Both the position numbers and the translations under genes were made by a program. From NCBI GenBank assembly GCA_029247205.1, contig JAQWLT010000033.1, positions 62,001-126,000 of the forward strand: a stretch of DNA of 64,000 nt, written 5' to 3'. Below the pieces are notes generated by a model, which saw nothing but the letters and a program-made list of their open reading frames with translations, did not search any database and was not told the DNA's origin. Each line of letters starts with the position of its first letter. Positions within the stretch are counted from its first letter, which is position 1. Of the stretch, positions 1-9,386 are shown piece by piece. The DNA comes from Phycisphaerales bacterium. GTDB lineage: Bacteria; Planctomycetota; Phycisphaerae; Phycisphaerales; SM1A02.

Positions 1-820
1 AGTCGTCTTGATCAACTCGGGCATCGCCTGAGATATCTGCGCACGCGCCGAGTGACCAACGAGCGAGCAAGGCCAACAGATCGTTGACATCCACCTTGCC
101 ATTGCTGTCGATGTCGGCCGAGCACGCGACCTGCGGTATCGCATCACTGACGCCATCCGGATCGACTGTGAAGGAAGGCACAGCCCGCTGCCATGTCTGG
201 GCAGATCCATTGGTGCCCTGAAGAAGAACTGATCCAGACAATGTTGCACCTTCCCCAAGCAGTGTGAACTGACCAATTAAGACTCCGTTACCAGGCCGAC
301 CGCAGCCATCAGTAAACCCAATCGCGTTGCCCTGTTCGTGTACCGGAAGCACCCAATATCCGCCGTTGTCCGACTCGAGGTTATTGCCCAACTCAAACTC
401 GGACAACTCAAGGCCAATGTAGCCAAGACTATTGCTCATCCCAGGAGCGCCGGTTCCACTAGAGTCGTGGGATCCGATCGTAATCCAACTATCCCACTCC
501 AACTCAGGTGCAATGGGAATGAAAGCGGCATTGATGGAGACACTTGTCCCGCCACCAAAGGTGTCTTGATAGAAGGAACCATCGGTCGTAAATGACAGTG
601 CTTGCGTTGAGTTCCCGGCGATGGCGTCAAGCCGCCAGCCATCTGGCATGACGGCCCACACCCGAAATGTTCGATTCGCGCCAACACTCTCTGCGGGAAC
701 CAAGTTCACACCAACGAGTTCGGCCGCCACACCAACCTCGCCAGTCGAGTAAAACCAACTTGCCTCAGCAGTCGTTGCCGAAACCGCCATAAGTGTCGCC
801 ACGACGCATTGAATTCGCAT
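1..820 (-). CDS. Secreted dockerin-tailed protein (partial, C-terminus beyond left edge)
   Basis: Read on the minus strand from an ATG at 820, this frame stays open to the window edge, giving about 273 residues. It begins with a short signal peptide ending near TAEA and is preceded by a good ribosome site (GGAAGG, 830-835). The body matches the protein at 2107-3264 segment by segment: RVWAVMPDGWRLDAIAGN against RVWAELPSGWRLDAVAGN, then GSFYQD, then GVLIGQFTLLGEGA. The visible tail, from CSADIDSNGKVDVNDLL onward, is the first half of an EF-hand/dockerin-like module. Unlike its paralogue it has no DCN-type repeats between body and tail. Function is unknown; it is probably an exported envelope or extracellular protein. 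The truncation is only the window boundary. Confidence 0.82.
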   Translation of the reverse strand, partial: MRIQCVVATLMAVSATTAEASWFYSTGEVGVAAELVGVNLVPAESVGANRTFRVWAVMPDGWRLDAIAGNSTQALSFTTDGSFYQDTFGGGTSVSINAAFIPIAPELEWDSWITIGSHDSSGTGAPGMSNSLGYIGLELSEFELGNNLESDNGGYWVLPVHEQGNAIGFTDGCGRPGNGVLIGQFTLLGEGATLSGSVLLQGTNGSAQTWQRAVPSFTVDPDGVSDAIPQVACSADIDSNGKVDVNDLLALLARWSLGACADISGDARVDQDD

Positions 821-969
821 CACTCAATTCCTTCCCGCCACCCACACTGGCGATGTTTTGTCTCATCGGACGGGATTAGTTGCAACTTCACACTTGCTCT
901 ACCGCTCGGACTCCCCCCTGGTTCCTCTGGTGGGGTTGTATGGGCATGTGGGTCTGTGCGGGCGATTTG

Positions 970-2034
970 TCAGGATGCCTGCCAAGTCTCTGTAAGCACG
1001 CGTATCCAGTTGTGGTGGCACATCCGCTCAAGAGCAGGCTCACCCCAACCACGGGATCGCAGCAGATCAATAAGAACCGGTAGTTTGGACACATCCGACA
1101 ACTCATCGCACATCGCTGCCCCGTCGAAGTCGCTGCCAAGTGCGATATGCGTATCGCCCATGACGTCAACCATATGCTCAAGATGCTCTGCCATCCGAGA
1201 AAGTGGCATGTCTGTCTCGAAGCGGCCGTCGCCACGAAGATCTCCAGTAAAAAAGTTGCAGCCCACAATACCGTTGGTATCTGCAATCAGTCGTAACTGT
1301 GAATCGTCGAGATTTCTCGCGCTTGCGCACAGCGCGTGAGCACCACAGTGTGTCGCCACCAAAGGCTTGGTTGTAATCGACGCAACATCATGGAAGCCAG
1401 CGAGGTTCAGGTGCGACAAGTCAACCATAATTCCACGTTCATTGCATGCACGAACCAGGTCCTTTCCTTCGCGGCTCAGACCAGGGCCGATGTCATTACT
1501 ACTCGGCCAGCCAAATCGAATACCTGTACCAAAGGCATTTGGTCTTGACCACACCGGACCAAGGCTACGAAGGCCCTGCTCGTAGAACCCATCAAGTTCG
1601 CAAAGGTTCGGCGAGATCATCTCGCAACCCTCGATGTGCAGAATGATGCCCAGTGGCCCGCCAGAGAGCGATGCGTTGAGCTCTTCTACTGTGCGGCATA
1701 GTTGCACGGTTCCCGCAGCAACTTCAAGAAGTTCGTCGAGGCAGTCAAACAGCCGCCTTGTCTCACGAGCAGCCCAGGCGTAGTCAATGGGAGGAGGCGA
1801 AGAAGTCCATGAACCATCATCACCACGCGATGAGCTGGAACCCGTGTTGACATCCTCGGCGTGGATATAGACCGCAAAAAAACCTGCGGCAAATCCACCC
1901 AAAACCGCGCGCGGAAGATCGAGGTGCCCCTGCTCATTTCCATTAAGAAAGCCCGGTACGCCGCCACCATCCTCTTGAAAGACACGGGTCAGCGTGTCGT
2001 TATGTCCGTCGATGATTGGGATCGGCCTGCTCAT
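970..2034 (-). CDS. Membrane-type dipeptidase (peptidase family M19)
   Basis: This 354-residue protein matches the renal dipeptidase family, zinc enzymes that hydrolyse dipeptides, often including D-amino acid or dehydro forms. Visible metal and active-site motifs in order are DGHNDTL near the N-terminus, HIEGCE, VDLSHLN, THCGAHALCASARN and ALGSDFDGA. Length fits the family. The ATG at 2034 is chosen because the family motif begins a few residues later; an in-frame TTG at 2091 would add 19 residues but has no better ribosome site. There is no clear signal peptide, so it is probably cytoplasmic. It lies between two paralogous secreted proteins on the same strand, a context that does not explain its substrate. 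Confidence 0.9.
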   Translation of the reverse strand: MSRPIPIIDGHNDTLTRVFQEDGGGVPGFLNGNEQGHLDLPRAVLGGFAAGFFAVYIHAEDVNTGSSSSRGDDGSWTSSPPPIDYAWAARETRRLFDCLDELLEVAAGTVQLCRTVEELNASLSGGPLGIILHIEGCEMISPNLCELDGFYEQGLRSLGPVWSRPNAFGTGIRFGWPSSNDIGPGLSREGKDLVRACNERGIMVDLSHLNLAGFHDVASITTKPLVATHCGAHALCASARNLDDSQLRLIADTNGIVGCNFFTGDLRGDGRFETDMPLSRMAEHLEHMVDVMGDTHIALGSDFDGAAMCDELSDVSKLPVLIDLLRSRGWGEPALERMCHHNWIRVLTETWQAS

Positions 2035-2106
2035 GGCGAGTAAGGATACGAGTCCGCGGCCAGCGAACGCGTTTTTACTGCAGAATTGCAAGAGATTCGC
2101 CGGGTC

Positions 2107-3264
2107 TTACTCGACCTCGCAAACCCCCCATGCATTGATCAACAGAACCAAGTCCTCAACGCCAACAATGGCATCGCCAGAGAGATCAGCGCACCCATCT
2201 TCTGCCCATGCCTCGAGCAAAAACAGCAGATCCAACACATCCACGACGCCGCTCTGATCAATATCCGCTACGCATTGGCATGCATCAAGTACACCATCGC
2301 CATTGCAATCTGTGCTGGCATCAATTTGGCACGCATCGAGCGTGCCATCGCCATTGCAGTCTGTGCTGGCATCAATTTGACACACATCGAGAATGCCATC
2401 GTCGTTGCAGTCGTCCTCGCCGTCATTTAAGTCGCACGTATCAAGCAATCCATTGCCATTACAGTCTGTGCTGGAATCAATCTGGCACGCATCGAGCGTG
2501 CCATCGCCATTGCAGTCATCCTCGCCGTCATTTAAGTCACATGTGTCAAGCAATCCATTGCCATTGCAATCTGTGCTGGCATCAATTTGGCACGCATCGA
2601 GAATGCCATCGCTGTTGCAGTCTGTGCTGGCATCAATCGCAATGGGTTGCTGCCACACGGCACCGGATTCATCCTTGCCCTGTAACAATACCGAGCACAT
2701 CAGCGACGCTCCTTCGCCAAGAAGTGTGAATTGCCCGATGAGAACGCCACTGGAAGTTTGGCCGCAAGAGTCGGTGAATGCCTGGAGTTCGCCCTGGGGG
2801 GCGGTCGGCACAACAAAGATGCTGCCGTTGTTGATGGCCAGTGGGTTCCCAGACTCAAAATCATCCCATTCCATGCCTATTTGGCTGAGTTCATTGTCGG
2901 CCACAGTGAGCGCGCCAATCGTGAGAAAGGTGTCCCACTCCAAACTCGGCTGAAGCGAAAAGAGCACGGCATTGATGTCAAAGCTGGTTGGGCCGCCGAA
3001 CGCATCTTGATAGAACGAACCGCCCATGACTTCAATACTCATTGGGTTGGCATCGTTTCCGGCGACCGCATCAAGCCTCCACCCACTTGGCAACTCAGCC
3101 CACACCCGAATCGTCTTATTCGGGCCCCACGCAACCGGATCTATGAGATCTGTTCCCACCAACGTAACCGAGAGACTGATGTCGTCAACACTCTGTGCGC
3201 ATATGGGACCTGAGCCGGCAACGACAAGGATGACGGCAAGCAGGTTGTGGCGAATCTGAATCAA
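2107..3264 (-). CDS. Secreted protein with seven DCN-type Ca-binding repeats and dockerin-like tail
   Basis: A 385-residue exported protein. I place the start at a TTG at 3264: it gives a clean signal peptide (MIQIRHNLLAVILVVAGSG...ICAQS) and sits 7 nt after a perfect GGAGGGG. Upstream ATGs at 3291 and 3318 would put a charged, non-signal extension in front. After a body of about 200 residues homologous to the protein at 1-820 come seven units of 17-18 residues of the form D-x-x-x-D-C-N-x-x-G-x-x-D-x-C (121 residues in all), then a two-repeat dockerin-like module ending AWGVCEVE. The repeats look like calcium-binding, disulfide-stabilised thrombospondin-3-like loops. Function unknown; a structural or surface-anchored role is inferred only from architecture. 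Confidence 0.85.
   Translation of the reverse strand: MIQIRHNLLAVILVVAGSGPICAQSVDDISLSVTLVGTDLIDPVAWGPNKTIRVWAELPSGWRLDAVAGNDANPMSIEVMGGSFYQDAFGGPTSFDINAVLFSLQPSLEWDTFLTIGALTVADNELSQIGMEWDDFESGNPLAINNGSIFVVPTAPQGELQAFTDSCGQTSSGVLIGQFTLLGEGASLMCSVLLQGKDESGAVWQQPIAIDASTDCNSDGILDACQIDASTDCNGNGLLDTCDLNDGEDDCNGDGTLDACQIDSSTDCNGNGLLDTCDLNDGEDDCNDDGILDVCQIDASTDCNGDGTLDACQIDASTDCNGDGVLDACQCVADIDQSGVVDVLDLLFLLEAWAEDGCADLSGDAIVGVEDLVLLINAWGVCEVE
2272..2634 (-). repeat. Seven tandem 51/54-bp coding repeats
   Basis: The 363-bp tract encodes seven consecutive 17- or 18-residue units in the pattern 17-18-17-18-17-17-17. Each holds two cysteines and an acidic loop (DCNGDGTLDAC or variants). Units 2-3 and 4-5 form two near-identical 35-residue pairs, so a 105-bp block seems to have been duplicated as a whole. 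DNA identity between units is high, suggesting recent expansion or ongoing recombination. Confidence 0.85.
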
Positions 3265-3271
3265 CGAAGAA

Positions 3272-3278
3272 CCCCTCC
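3272..3278 (-). promoter_or_regulatory. Ribosome binding site deciding a TTG start
   Basis: On the minus strand this reads GGAGGGG, 7 nt before the TTG at 3264. It is the strongest Shine-Dalgarno near this gene and favours the TTG over the ATGs at 3291 and 3318. Confidence 0.65.
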
Positions 3279-3318
3279 GATCAATATCCATTTCATCGAA
3301 TATTTCACCCGAACACAT

Positions 3319-4812
3319 TCAACTCGAAATTGGCAGCGAAACACGCCGTTCAAGGTCGGCTTCTGGGCGGGCCAGCAGGTCATAGGAGTCGGATCCGATG
3401 ATCTTGCATCGTACGAGCGAACCAGGCGGTGTCGAAGCTGAAACCTCAACAATCGTCCGAGAATCGACTTCCGGCGCTTGGTGGTAGCACCTACCACACA
3501 TATAGCCGTTATTTGTCTCGTGCGGCCCATCAAGAAGCACGTCAAAGACGCTGCCCTGTTCAGCAACATAGGACGCGTTCTCAAAGGCAATTTCCTGTTG
3601 CAGAAGCATGATCTCGCGTTCCCGCTCGATCTTTACCTCATCCGGCACATGCAGTGCCGGATCGGTATCCATGGTGCCAGCCACCGTGCCAGCCTCAGGG
3701 CTGTACTTAAACACACCGAGCGCATCAAACTGCACGTCCTCGATGAACTGCAGCATCGCTGCATGATCTTCATCTGTTTCCCCAGGAAAGCCCGTAATAA
3801 GCGTTGTACGAAGCGCAAGGCCGGGGATGCGATCGCGAAGCCTCTGCACCAAATCGTTTTGGTGCGTAGCGCTCACATTACGTCGCATAGCCGTCAACAT
3901 CTTGTCGCTTGCATGCTGCAGTGGCATGTCGATGTACTTGACGATGTTCGGAAGCGAAGCCATCGCGTCAATCATCTCGTCAGTAAAGTTCGATGGATAG
4001 GCATACATCAATCGGATCCAGCCGCCGCCATTGCCAGCAGCAACACCATCAAGCGCCGTCAGCATGGCAACCAGCCCGCCATCTTCGCCAATGTCCATGC
4101 CATAGCTGGTCGTGTCTTGACCAATAAGGTTGAGTTCAAATGCGCCGCTGGCCATCAGCGACTCGGCTTCAGAGATGATCTTGTCAAGTGGCTTGCTTCG
4201 CATCTTGCCGCGGATTGACGGGATTGTGCAGAAGGCGCAGTTCTGGTTGCAACCCTCACTGACGCGAAGATAGGCCCAGTGTCTGGGCGTCAATCGCATA
4301 CGCTCGCCGTCGTCCTCGAAGTACCCAAGGCCACGACCATCGGCACCTTGCACGGTCAGATTGACGGTGTCACGACCACGCGATTTGGCCGCAACCATCG
4401 CATTGGCAGAAATCCACCACGGCGTCTCGCCAGGCGAGTCTGATGGTTCGGTCCCGGAAACGGCCGCGCGAATGCGGTCGCGGTCGAAGACGCCAACCAT
4501 GGCGTCGATGCCCGGCGCCCACTCCAACATCTTTGCTCGATGTCTCTGCACCAGACATCCAGCCACGACCACACGCCGTAGATCCCCTGACTCCTTGCGG
4601 ACGATGGCTTCGCGGATGACTTCAAGCGATTCTTCCTTTGAAGCCTCGAGAAATCCACATGTGTTGACAACTACCGCGTCGGCCTCGTCATGATCTGAGA
4701 CCAGCCGATAGCCCGCGGACGCAAGGTCGGCAAGCATGGCCTCGGAGTCGACGAGGTTCTTCGGACAGCCAAGGCTGACAAAGGCGACAGTTTCAATGGG
4801 TGGCTCGGTCAT
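3319..4812 (-). CDS. rimO: Ribosomal protein S12 methylthiotransferase RimO
   Basis: This 497-residue radical-SAM enzyme adds a methylthio group to the conserved aspartate of ribosomal protein S12. The N-terminal MTTase domain carries the diagnostic [13 protein letters not shown], then NTCGF and AGCLVQR, which supply three cluster-binding cysteines. The radical-SAM motif [16 protein letters not shown] follows, and the C-terminus is TRAM-like. It is longer than the usual ~440 residues, mainly because of an insert between the MTTase and radical-SAM domains (around residues 125-185, including a [19 protein letters not shown] stretch). An AAGGGG site 8 nt upstream supports the ATG at 4812. It is divergent from the catalase gene. 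Confidence 0.95.
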   Translation of the reverse strand: MTEPPIETVAFVSLGCPKNLVDSEAMLADLASAGYRLVSDHDEADAVVVNTCGFLEASKEESLEVIREAIVRKESGDLRRVVVAGCLVQRHRAKMLEWAPGIDAMVGVFDRDRIRAAVSGTEPSDSPGETPWWISANAMVAAKSRGRDTVNLTVQGADGRGLGYFEDDGERMRLTPRHWAYLRVSEGCNQNCAFCTIPSIRGKMRSKPLDKIISEAESLMASGAFELNLIGQDTTSYGMDIGEDGGLVAMLTALDGVAAGNGGGWIRLMYAYPSNFTDEMIDAMASLPNIVKYIDMPLQHASDKMLTAMRRNVSATHQNDLVQRLRDRIPGLALRTTLITGFPGETDEDHAAMLQFIEDVQFDALGVFKYSPEAGTVAGTMDTDPALHVPDEVKIEREREIMLLQQEIAFENASYVAEQGSVFDVLLDGPHETNNGYMCGRCYHQAPEVDSRTIVEVSASTPPGSLVRCKIIGSDSYDLLARPEADLERRVSLPISS

Positions 4813-4948
4813 GGCAGCAGCCCCTTATACCTGCCACGCCGACAGACTGCGCAGCCACAGGCACAACACACGTCTGATATTCTGGCCCAATCGAATTCTG
4901 TTGAACCCACTCGCTCTCCCCACGAGGCATTCCAAGGAAGACCAGATA

Positions 4949-6430
4949 ATGACTGACAAAAAGTGCCCCGTACTCACTACTGCTGATGGTGCCCCGATTG
5001 GCGAACAGCAGGCCATGACTGCTGGCCCACGCGGCCCAGTGTTGATGCAGGATGTCCAGTTGCTTGAGCAGATGCAGCACTTCAACCGCGAGCGTATTCC
5101 GGAGCGAGTCGTACATGCCAAGGGCTCAGCCGCCTACGGCACATTCACCGTGACCAGCGACATCACCGAGTACTCCAAGGCAAGCATCTTTGGAAAGGTC
5201 GGCAAGAAGACTGAGTGCTTCCTTCGCTTCTCCACGGTTGCCGGTGAACGTGGCGCTGCGGATGCCGAACGTGATGTCCGTGGATTTGCTATGAAGTTCT
5301 ACACCGAAGATGGGAACTGGGATCTCGTCGGTAATAACACTCCGGTGTTCTTTATTCGAGACCCCTTCAAGTTCGCAAACTTTATTCATACGCAAAAGCG
5401 TGATCCAAAGACAAATGTGCGCGACATGGACATGCAATGGGACTTCTGGTCTCTGTGCCCAGAATCACTACACCAAGTGACAATCCTCTTCTCAGATCGC
5501 GGTATCCCAGCAAGCTATCGCCACATCAATGGCTACGGCAGTCACACGTACTCACTCATTAATGAAGCAGGCGAGCGGGTGTGGTGCAAGTTCCACTTCA
5601 AGACCAACCAGGGCATCGAGAACATCATGGATGAAGAAGCCGCATCGATGATCGGCAGTGACCGCGAAACACACCAGCGCGATCTATTTGAATCAATCGA
5701 ACGCGGTGAATTTCCAAGCTGGCGAGTGTGCGTGCAAATCATGACCGAGTCGCAGGCCGATTCATTCGCGTGGAATCCATTTGATCTCACCAAGGTGTGG
5801 CCGCATGCTGACTATCCACTGATCGAGGTTGGGCAACTGGAGCTCAATCGAAATCCAGAGAATTACCACGCTGAAGTGGAGCAAGCAGCATTCAACCCCA
5901 GCGCCCTGGTGCCTGGAATCAGTTCAAGCCCCGACAAGATGTTGCAGGCCAGACTGATGTCCTACGCCGACACGCACCTGTACCGCGTTGGTGTGAACTA
6001 CCGCGAACTCCCCGTGAACAAGCCGCGTTGCCCAGTCATGAACTATGAGCGAGATGGCTCGATGGCCACTGCGGAAAACTATCAGGGGCAGGCAAACTAC
6101 TGGCCCAACAGCAGAGAGAACACGCCCCAAACCGACACCAAGTTCAATGATCCAGCGTGGTCACTTGGTGAAACCATCGTCGACCGATTTGACTCGACCG
6201 TCGATCATGACGACTACACGCAGGTTGGAAATCTCTACGCACTCTTTGATGATGCACATCGCGACAGGCTCACAACTCGCATCGCCGGCCTACTCGGGCA
6301 AGCACGACAAGAAGTGCAGATGCGTCAGCTCTGTCACTTCTTCCGCGCTGACGAGGACTACGGCAAGCGGATTGCTGACAAACTTGGCATTGACACCGAT
6401 GCTGTACTGGGAACGACTGCGGCCGTCTGA
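4949..6430 (+). CDS. katA: Monofunctional haem catalase
   Basis: A 493-residue small-subunit catalase that splits hydrogen peroxide into water and oxygen. Catalytic landmarks are the distal histidine in [12 protein letters not shown] (residue 56), the distal asparagine in [12 protein letters not shown], and the proximal haem tyrosine in [12 protein letters not shown]. The frame is open further upstream, but the family N-terminus ([11 protein letters not shown]) begins at the ATG at 4949, which follows AAGGAAG at a usable distance. There is no signal peptide, so it is a cytoplasmic defence enzyme. Its stop codon abuts that of the convergent nadD with no gap, leaving no room for a terminator between them. 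The symbol katA rests on size class only. Confidence 0.95.
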   Translation: MTDKKCPVLTTADGAPIGEQQAMTAGPRGPVLMQDVQLLEQMQHFNRERIPERVVHAKGSAAYGTFTVTSDITEYSKASIFGKVGKKTECFLRFSTVAGERGAADAERDVRGFAMKFYTEDGNWDLVGNNTPVFFIRDPFKFANFIHTQKRDPKTNVRDMDMQWDFWSLCPESLHQVTILFSDRGIPASYRHINGYGSHTYSLINEAGERVWCKFHFKTNQGIENIMDEEAASMIGSDRETHQRDLFESIERGEFPSWRVCVQIMTESQADSFAWNPFDLTKVWPHADYPLIEVGQLELNRNPENYHAEVEQAAFNPSALVPGISSSPDKMLQARLMSYADTHLYRVGVNYRELPVNKPRCPVMNYERDGSMATAENYQGQANYWPNSRENTPQTDTKFNDPAWSLGETIVDRFDSTVDHDDYTQVGNLYALFDDAHRDRLTTRIAGLLGQARQEVQMRQLCHFFRADEDYGKRIADKLGIDTDAVLGTTAAV

Positions 6431-7072
6431 CTACGATTTATAAAGCCCATTCGCAGCAATGTAGTCGGCGACTAGCGGAGGCACATCGTGACTTGCCTTG
6501 CTCGATGCTGCCACTTGATCGCGAGCAGCAGTGCTGCTTTGTGGCATCTGCGGAAGATCGAGCAGCCATTCACGCCATCGGTCACCTTGCCCAGATCCCT
6601 GCGCGAGATCGATGTCTCGAAGCAACAGTTCGATGTCTTGTGAACCTCGACGCATGACTACTGGTTGCGCAATCGCAAGAATGTCTTGCCACCGATGCCA
6701 TCGATGAAACGCGACTGCTTGGTCCGTGCCTATGAGAAGCCGCATTGCGATCCTTGAGCTGATGTCCGCTCGCAGTGACTCCAACGTGTCGATCATGTAC
6801 GACACGCCCTCCCGATCGAGTTCCTGTGTGTCGATTTCGGCACCTTCGAGCACGCTCAATCGCAACATTTCTAGTCTGTGTGCCGGGGAAGCTGGCGGCG
6901 ACGCCGTCTTGTGTGGACTCACCGCCGCTGGAACATAGATCAGCCGCGAGGCACCAAGCTGCTCTGCAGCAAGTGCCGGCAGCTCGCAATGAGCCTGCGT
7001 TGGTGGATCGAATGATCCACCAAAGATCAACACTGGCCCGTCCGAACTCAGGCGAACCCTCAATCGCTGCAC
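6431..7072 (-). CDS. nadD: Nicotinate-nucleotide adenylyltransferase
   Basis: The 213-residue protein makes nicotinate adenine dinucleotide from nicotinate mononucleotide and ATP in NAD synthesis. The nucleotidyltransferase motif GGSFDPPTQAHCELP lies near the N-terminus, with the typical second element VPAAVSPHK and a later LIGTDQAVAFHRWHRW. In the first motif, NadD usually has GGTFDPxHxGH; here the first histidine is Q, so the HxGH-like site reads TQAH. The start is a GTG that lies inside the end of the upstream aldehyde dehydrogenase (13-nt overlap), suggesting translational coupling. It ends base-to-base against the catalase gene. Confidence 0.88.
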   Translation of the reverse strand: MQRLRVRLSSDGPVLIFGGSFDPPTQAHCELPALAAEQLGASRLIYVPAAVSPHKTASPPASPAHRLEMLRLSVLEGAEIDTQELDREGVSYMIDTLESLRADISSRIAMRLLIGTDQAVAFHRWHRWQDILAIAQPVVMRRGSQDIELLLRDIDLAQGSGQGDRWREWLLDLPQMPQSSTAARDQVAASSKASHDVPPLVADYIAANGLYKS

Positions 7073-8433
7073 GGCCTACTCACGACGCGTACCTGCGTAA
7101 ATTGCCGATGTCCTTCACGGCCTCCGTGATATCCGTAGCCACTCTGCTTGGCACCAACCCACGGCGTGCCACTTGCGCCGCCGCACCCCTGGTTGACACC
7201 GATCATGCCAGCGGTCAACCCGCGAGCCACTGCCTCGGCACGCTCACCACCAAATACTGCAGCGCCGAGTCCATAGGGTGTGTCGTTGGCAAGACGCACA
7301 GCCTGATCGTCGCTGGACACCCGCATAATGCAGGCGACAGGACCGAATGTTTCATCACGCATGATGGGCATGTCATTGGTGAGGCCAGTCAATACTGTTG
7401 GCCGAACATAGTTCCCGTCCATCGGCTCGTCGCCACAAGCCACAGTGGCGCCATCCTTCTTTGCTTGTTCAAGTTGTGCAATGACCGACGCCTTCTGCTC
7501 TGCGCTGACCATGGGTCCGATCTCAACGCCATCATCGCTGCCATTCCCTACGACCAAAGCAGCTGTTTGCTTGGCGACTTCCGCTTCGAATTCATCGGCA
7601 ATTGCATCAGCCACATAAATCCGCTCGGTGCTCACGCACACCTGGCCGCAATTGCGGAAGGAGTTCCGCACCGCGAAGTTAGCAGCTGCATTGATATCGG
7701 CATCCTCAAGCACAATCATGGGGTCCTTGCCACCAAGTTCCAAAACGACTCTTTTGAGATCGCGACCAGCCGCTGACAGAATGTGTTGTCCGGCTGCGCG
7801 TGAACCGGTAAATCCAATCAGGTTGCAGTTTCCCGCAACAAGCGCCTTGCCCTGCTCATCATCTCCATGCACGATCTGCAGCACTCCAGTAGGAAGCACT
7901 TCATTGAACGCATCTGCGAGCGCCTGACCAACAAAGGGAACCATCTCACTGGGTTTCATGACGACGGTGTTGCCCGCTGCAAGTGCCGGCAAAATGATCT
8001 GCAGTGGCATCAGAAAGGGAAAGTTCCACGGCGTGATTGCTACACACACACCGAATGGATCGTGGTACAACGTCGACTTCGTTGAACCGTCGTTGATTGT
8101 CTCCGGCGCCAAGGCGACAGCTATTTCGTCCAACTTTCCGGCCAGCCCGTCAACGCCGTAACGAACTTCTCCCATACCCTCAGCGATGGTCTTACCCATT
8201 TCGGCTGTCACAAGTGCGCCAATTTGCTCGGCACGCTTATCGAGCACCGGAATCGCTCGCTTAAGCATTTCAATTCGCTCGTCGAGATTCAACCTCGCCC
8301 ATGCACCCTGAGCCGCATGGCTTCGTTCAAAGACCTCGCCAATCCCCTCAACAGGCGTGACTGGCACGCTGCCAATGGCCTCACCGGTTGCTGGGTTCGT
8401 TGAAACAAGTTCGGTCGCTGTTGCAGTACTCAT
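7060..8433 (-). CDS. NAD(P)-dependent aldehyde dehydrogenase, succinate-semialdehyde type
   Basis: A 457-residue ALDH-superfamily enzyme. It shows the NAD-binding region ITPWNFPFLMPLQ, the FTGSRAAGQ turn, the general-base motif ELGGKDPMIV and the catalytic cysteine in NCGQVCVSTERIYV. The shortish length and the TNPATGEAIGSVPV opening resemble succinate-semialdehyde dehydrogenases of the GabD/Sad group, but substrate cannot be fixed from sequence. A GGGAG site 8 nt before the ATG supports the start. Its last codons overlap the nadD start, so the two are probably co-transcribed; no glutamate decarboxylase or GABA transaminase is nearby. Confidence 0.9.
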   Translation of the reverse strand: MSTATATELVSTNPATGEAIGSVPVTPVEGIGEVFERSHAAQGAWARLNLDERIEMLKRAIPVLDKRAEQIGALVTAEMGKTIAEGMGEVRYGVDGLAGKLDEIAVALAPETINDGSTKSTLYHDPFGVCVAITPWNFPFLMPLQIILPALAAGNTVVMKPSEMVPFVGQALADAFNEVLPTGVLQIVHGDDEQGKALVAGNCNLIGFTGSRAAGQHILSAAGRDLKRVVLELGGKDPMIVLEDADINAAANFAVRNSFRNCGQVCVSTERIYVADAIADEFEAEVAKQTAALVVGNGSDDGVEIGPMVSAEQKASVIAQLEQAKKDGATVACGDEPMDGNYVRPTVLTGLTNDMPIMRDETFGPVACIMRVSSDDQAVRLANDTPYGLGAAVFGGERAEAVARGLTAGMIGVNQGCGGASGTPWVGAKQSGYGYHGGREGHRQFTQVRVVSRPCSD

Positions 8434-8493
8434 GGTTGATACTCCCTCTTGCGTTGCATTGTATGGAAACGCCGCCCTTCGTAGGTGGGTTCG

Positions 8494-9306
8494 CTACAAC
8501 ATCGCGGCATTGTCAATGAGCCGGGTCCCATTGAGCGTGGCGGCAATGAGCGCCCGCTGCGGCTGGCCCTTCTGTGGTGCTTGCAGCGTCTGAGCATCGC
8601 GGACAACTGCGTAGTCAATATCGAGATCTGCTGAGAAGAGTTTGTCCTGCATCGTCAACTCGGCTTCAACTGGCGGCAACTTGATCGCTTCGGCGAGGGC
8701 GGAGGACAAGGCAATCGCCCGCTCGCGGTTGGCGGGATCGAGAAAGGCGTTTCGGCTACTCATCGCCAACCCGTCTGACTCACGGATCGTGGGACCAGAC
8801 TTGATGTGAATCGCGGGCCATCGGTCTGCATTCATCTGCACCATCGACCGAATGACTTGCAGTTGCTGCCAATCTTTTTCACCAAGAATCGCGGTGCTTG
8901 GCTGGATGAGGTCGAAGAGCCTTGCCACGACGGTGCACACGCCTGAAAAGAAATGTGGACGATGCAAATCTTCGAGTTTCGGATTGCTTGCTACCGAAGG
9001 AAGTGGCGGTGACCACACTGGCTCATCTGGTGGATACATGAGATCTTCAGGTGGCACCAGGGCTGCACTAGCACCGTCGGCGGCAATCATCTCAAGATCA
9101 CGATCAAGTGACCGGGGATATGTCGCCAAATCCTCCCCCGGCGCGAATTGCTTGGGATTCACAAAGATGCTCACAACAACGGGCTCGTCAAACGCTGCAG
9201 CAATGCGGACCAATGACCGATGCCCCTCGTGGATCGCCCCCATGGTCGGCACGAGTGTGCACCCCTTGTAGCTGGCGAGGCTCGATATGTCGGAGAGGAT
9301 CTGCAT
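8494..9306 (-). CDS. panC: Pantothenate synthetase
   Basis: The 270-residue enzyme joins pantoate and beta-alanine using ATP, the last step of pantothenate synthesis. Signature elements are VPTMGAIHEGHRSL (the HxGH nucleotide site is HEGH), VSIFVNPKQFAPGEDL, and the later GEKDWQQLQVI and SSRNAFLDP motifs. Length fits the family. It is divergent from the cysteine desulfurase (80-nt gap), and the aldehyde dehydrogenase follows 60 nt downstream on the same strand. panB and panD are not in the window. Confidence 0.95.
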   Translation of the reverse strand: MQILSDISSLASYKGCTLVPTMGAIHEGHRSLVRIAAAFDEPVVVSIFVNPKQFAPGEDLATYPRSLDRDLEMIAADGASAALVPPEDLMYPPDEPVWSPPLPSVASNPKLEDLHRPHFFSGVCTVVARLFDLIQPSTAILGEKDWQQLQVIRSMVQMNADRWPAIHIKSGPTIRESDGLAMSSRNAFLDPANRERAIALSSALAEAIKLPPVEAELTMQDKLFSADLDIDYAVVRDAQTLQAPQKGQPQRALIAATLNGTRLIDNAAML

Positions 9307-9386
9307 GAAAGTATGCCGGGGTAGAGAAGATGTCGCAGTGACGCCCGGCCAGTCCGGTCGCAGGTAGGTACCGTAGACCCAACCAG

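Noticed and set aside
2272-2634. CRISPR-like array of tandem repeats
   Set aside because: The repeats are in-frame coding units without unique spacers and belong to a secreted protein.
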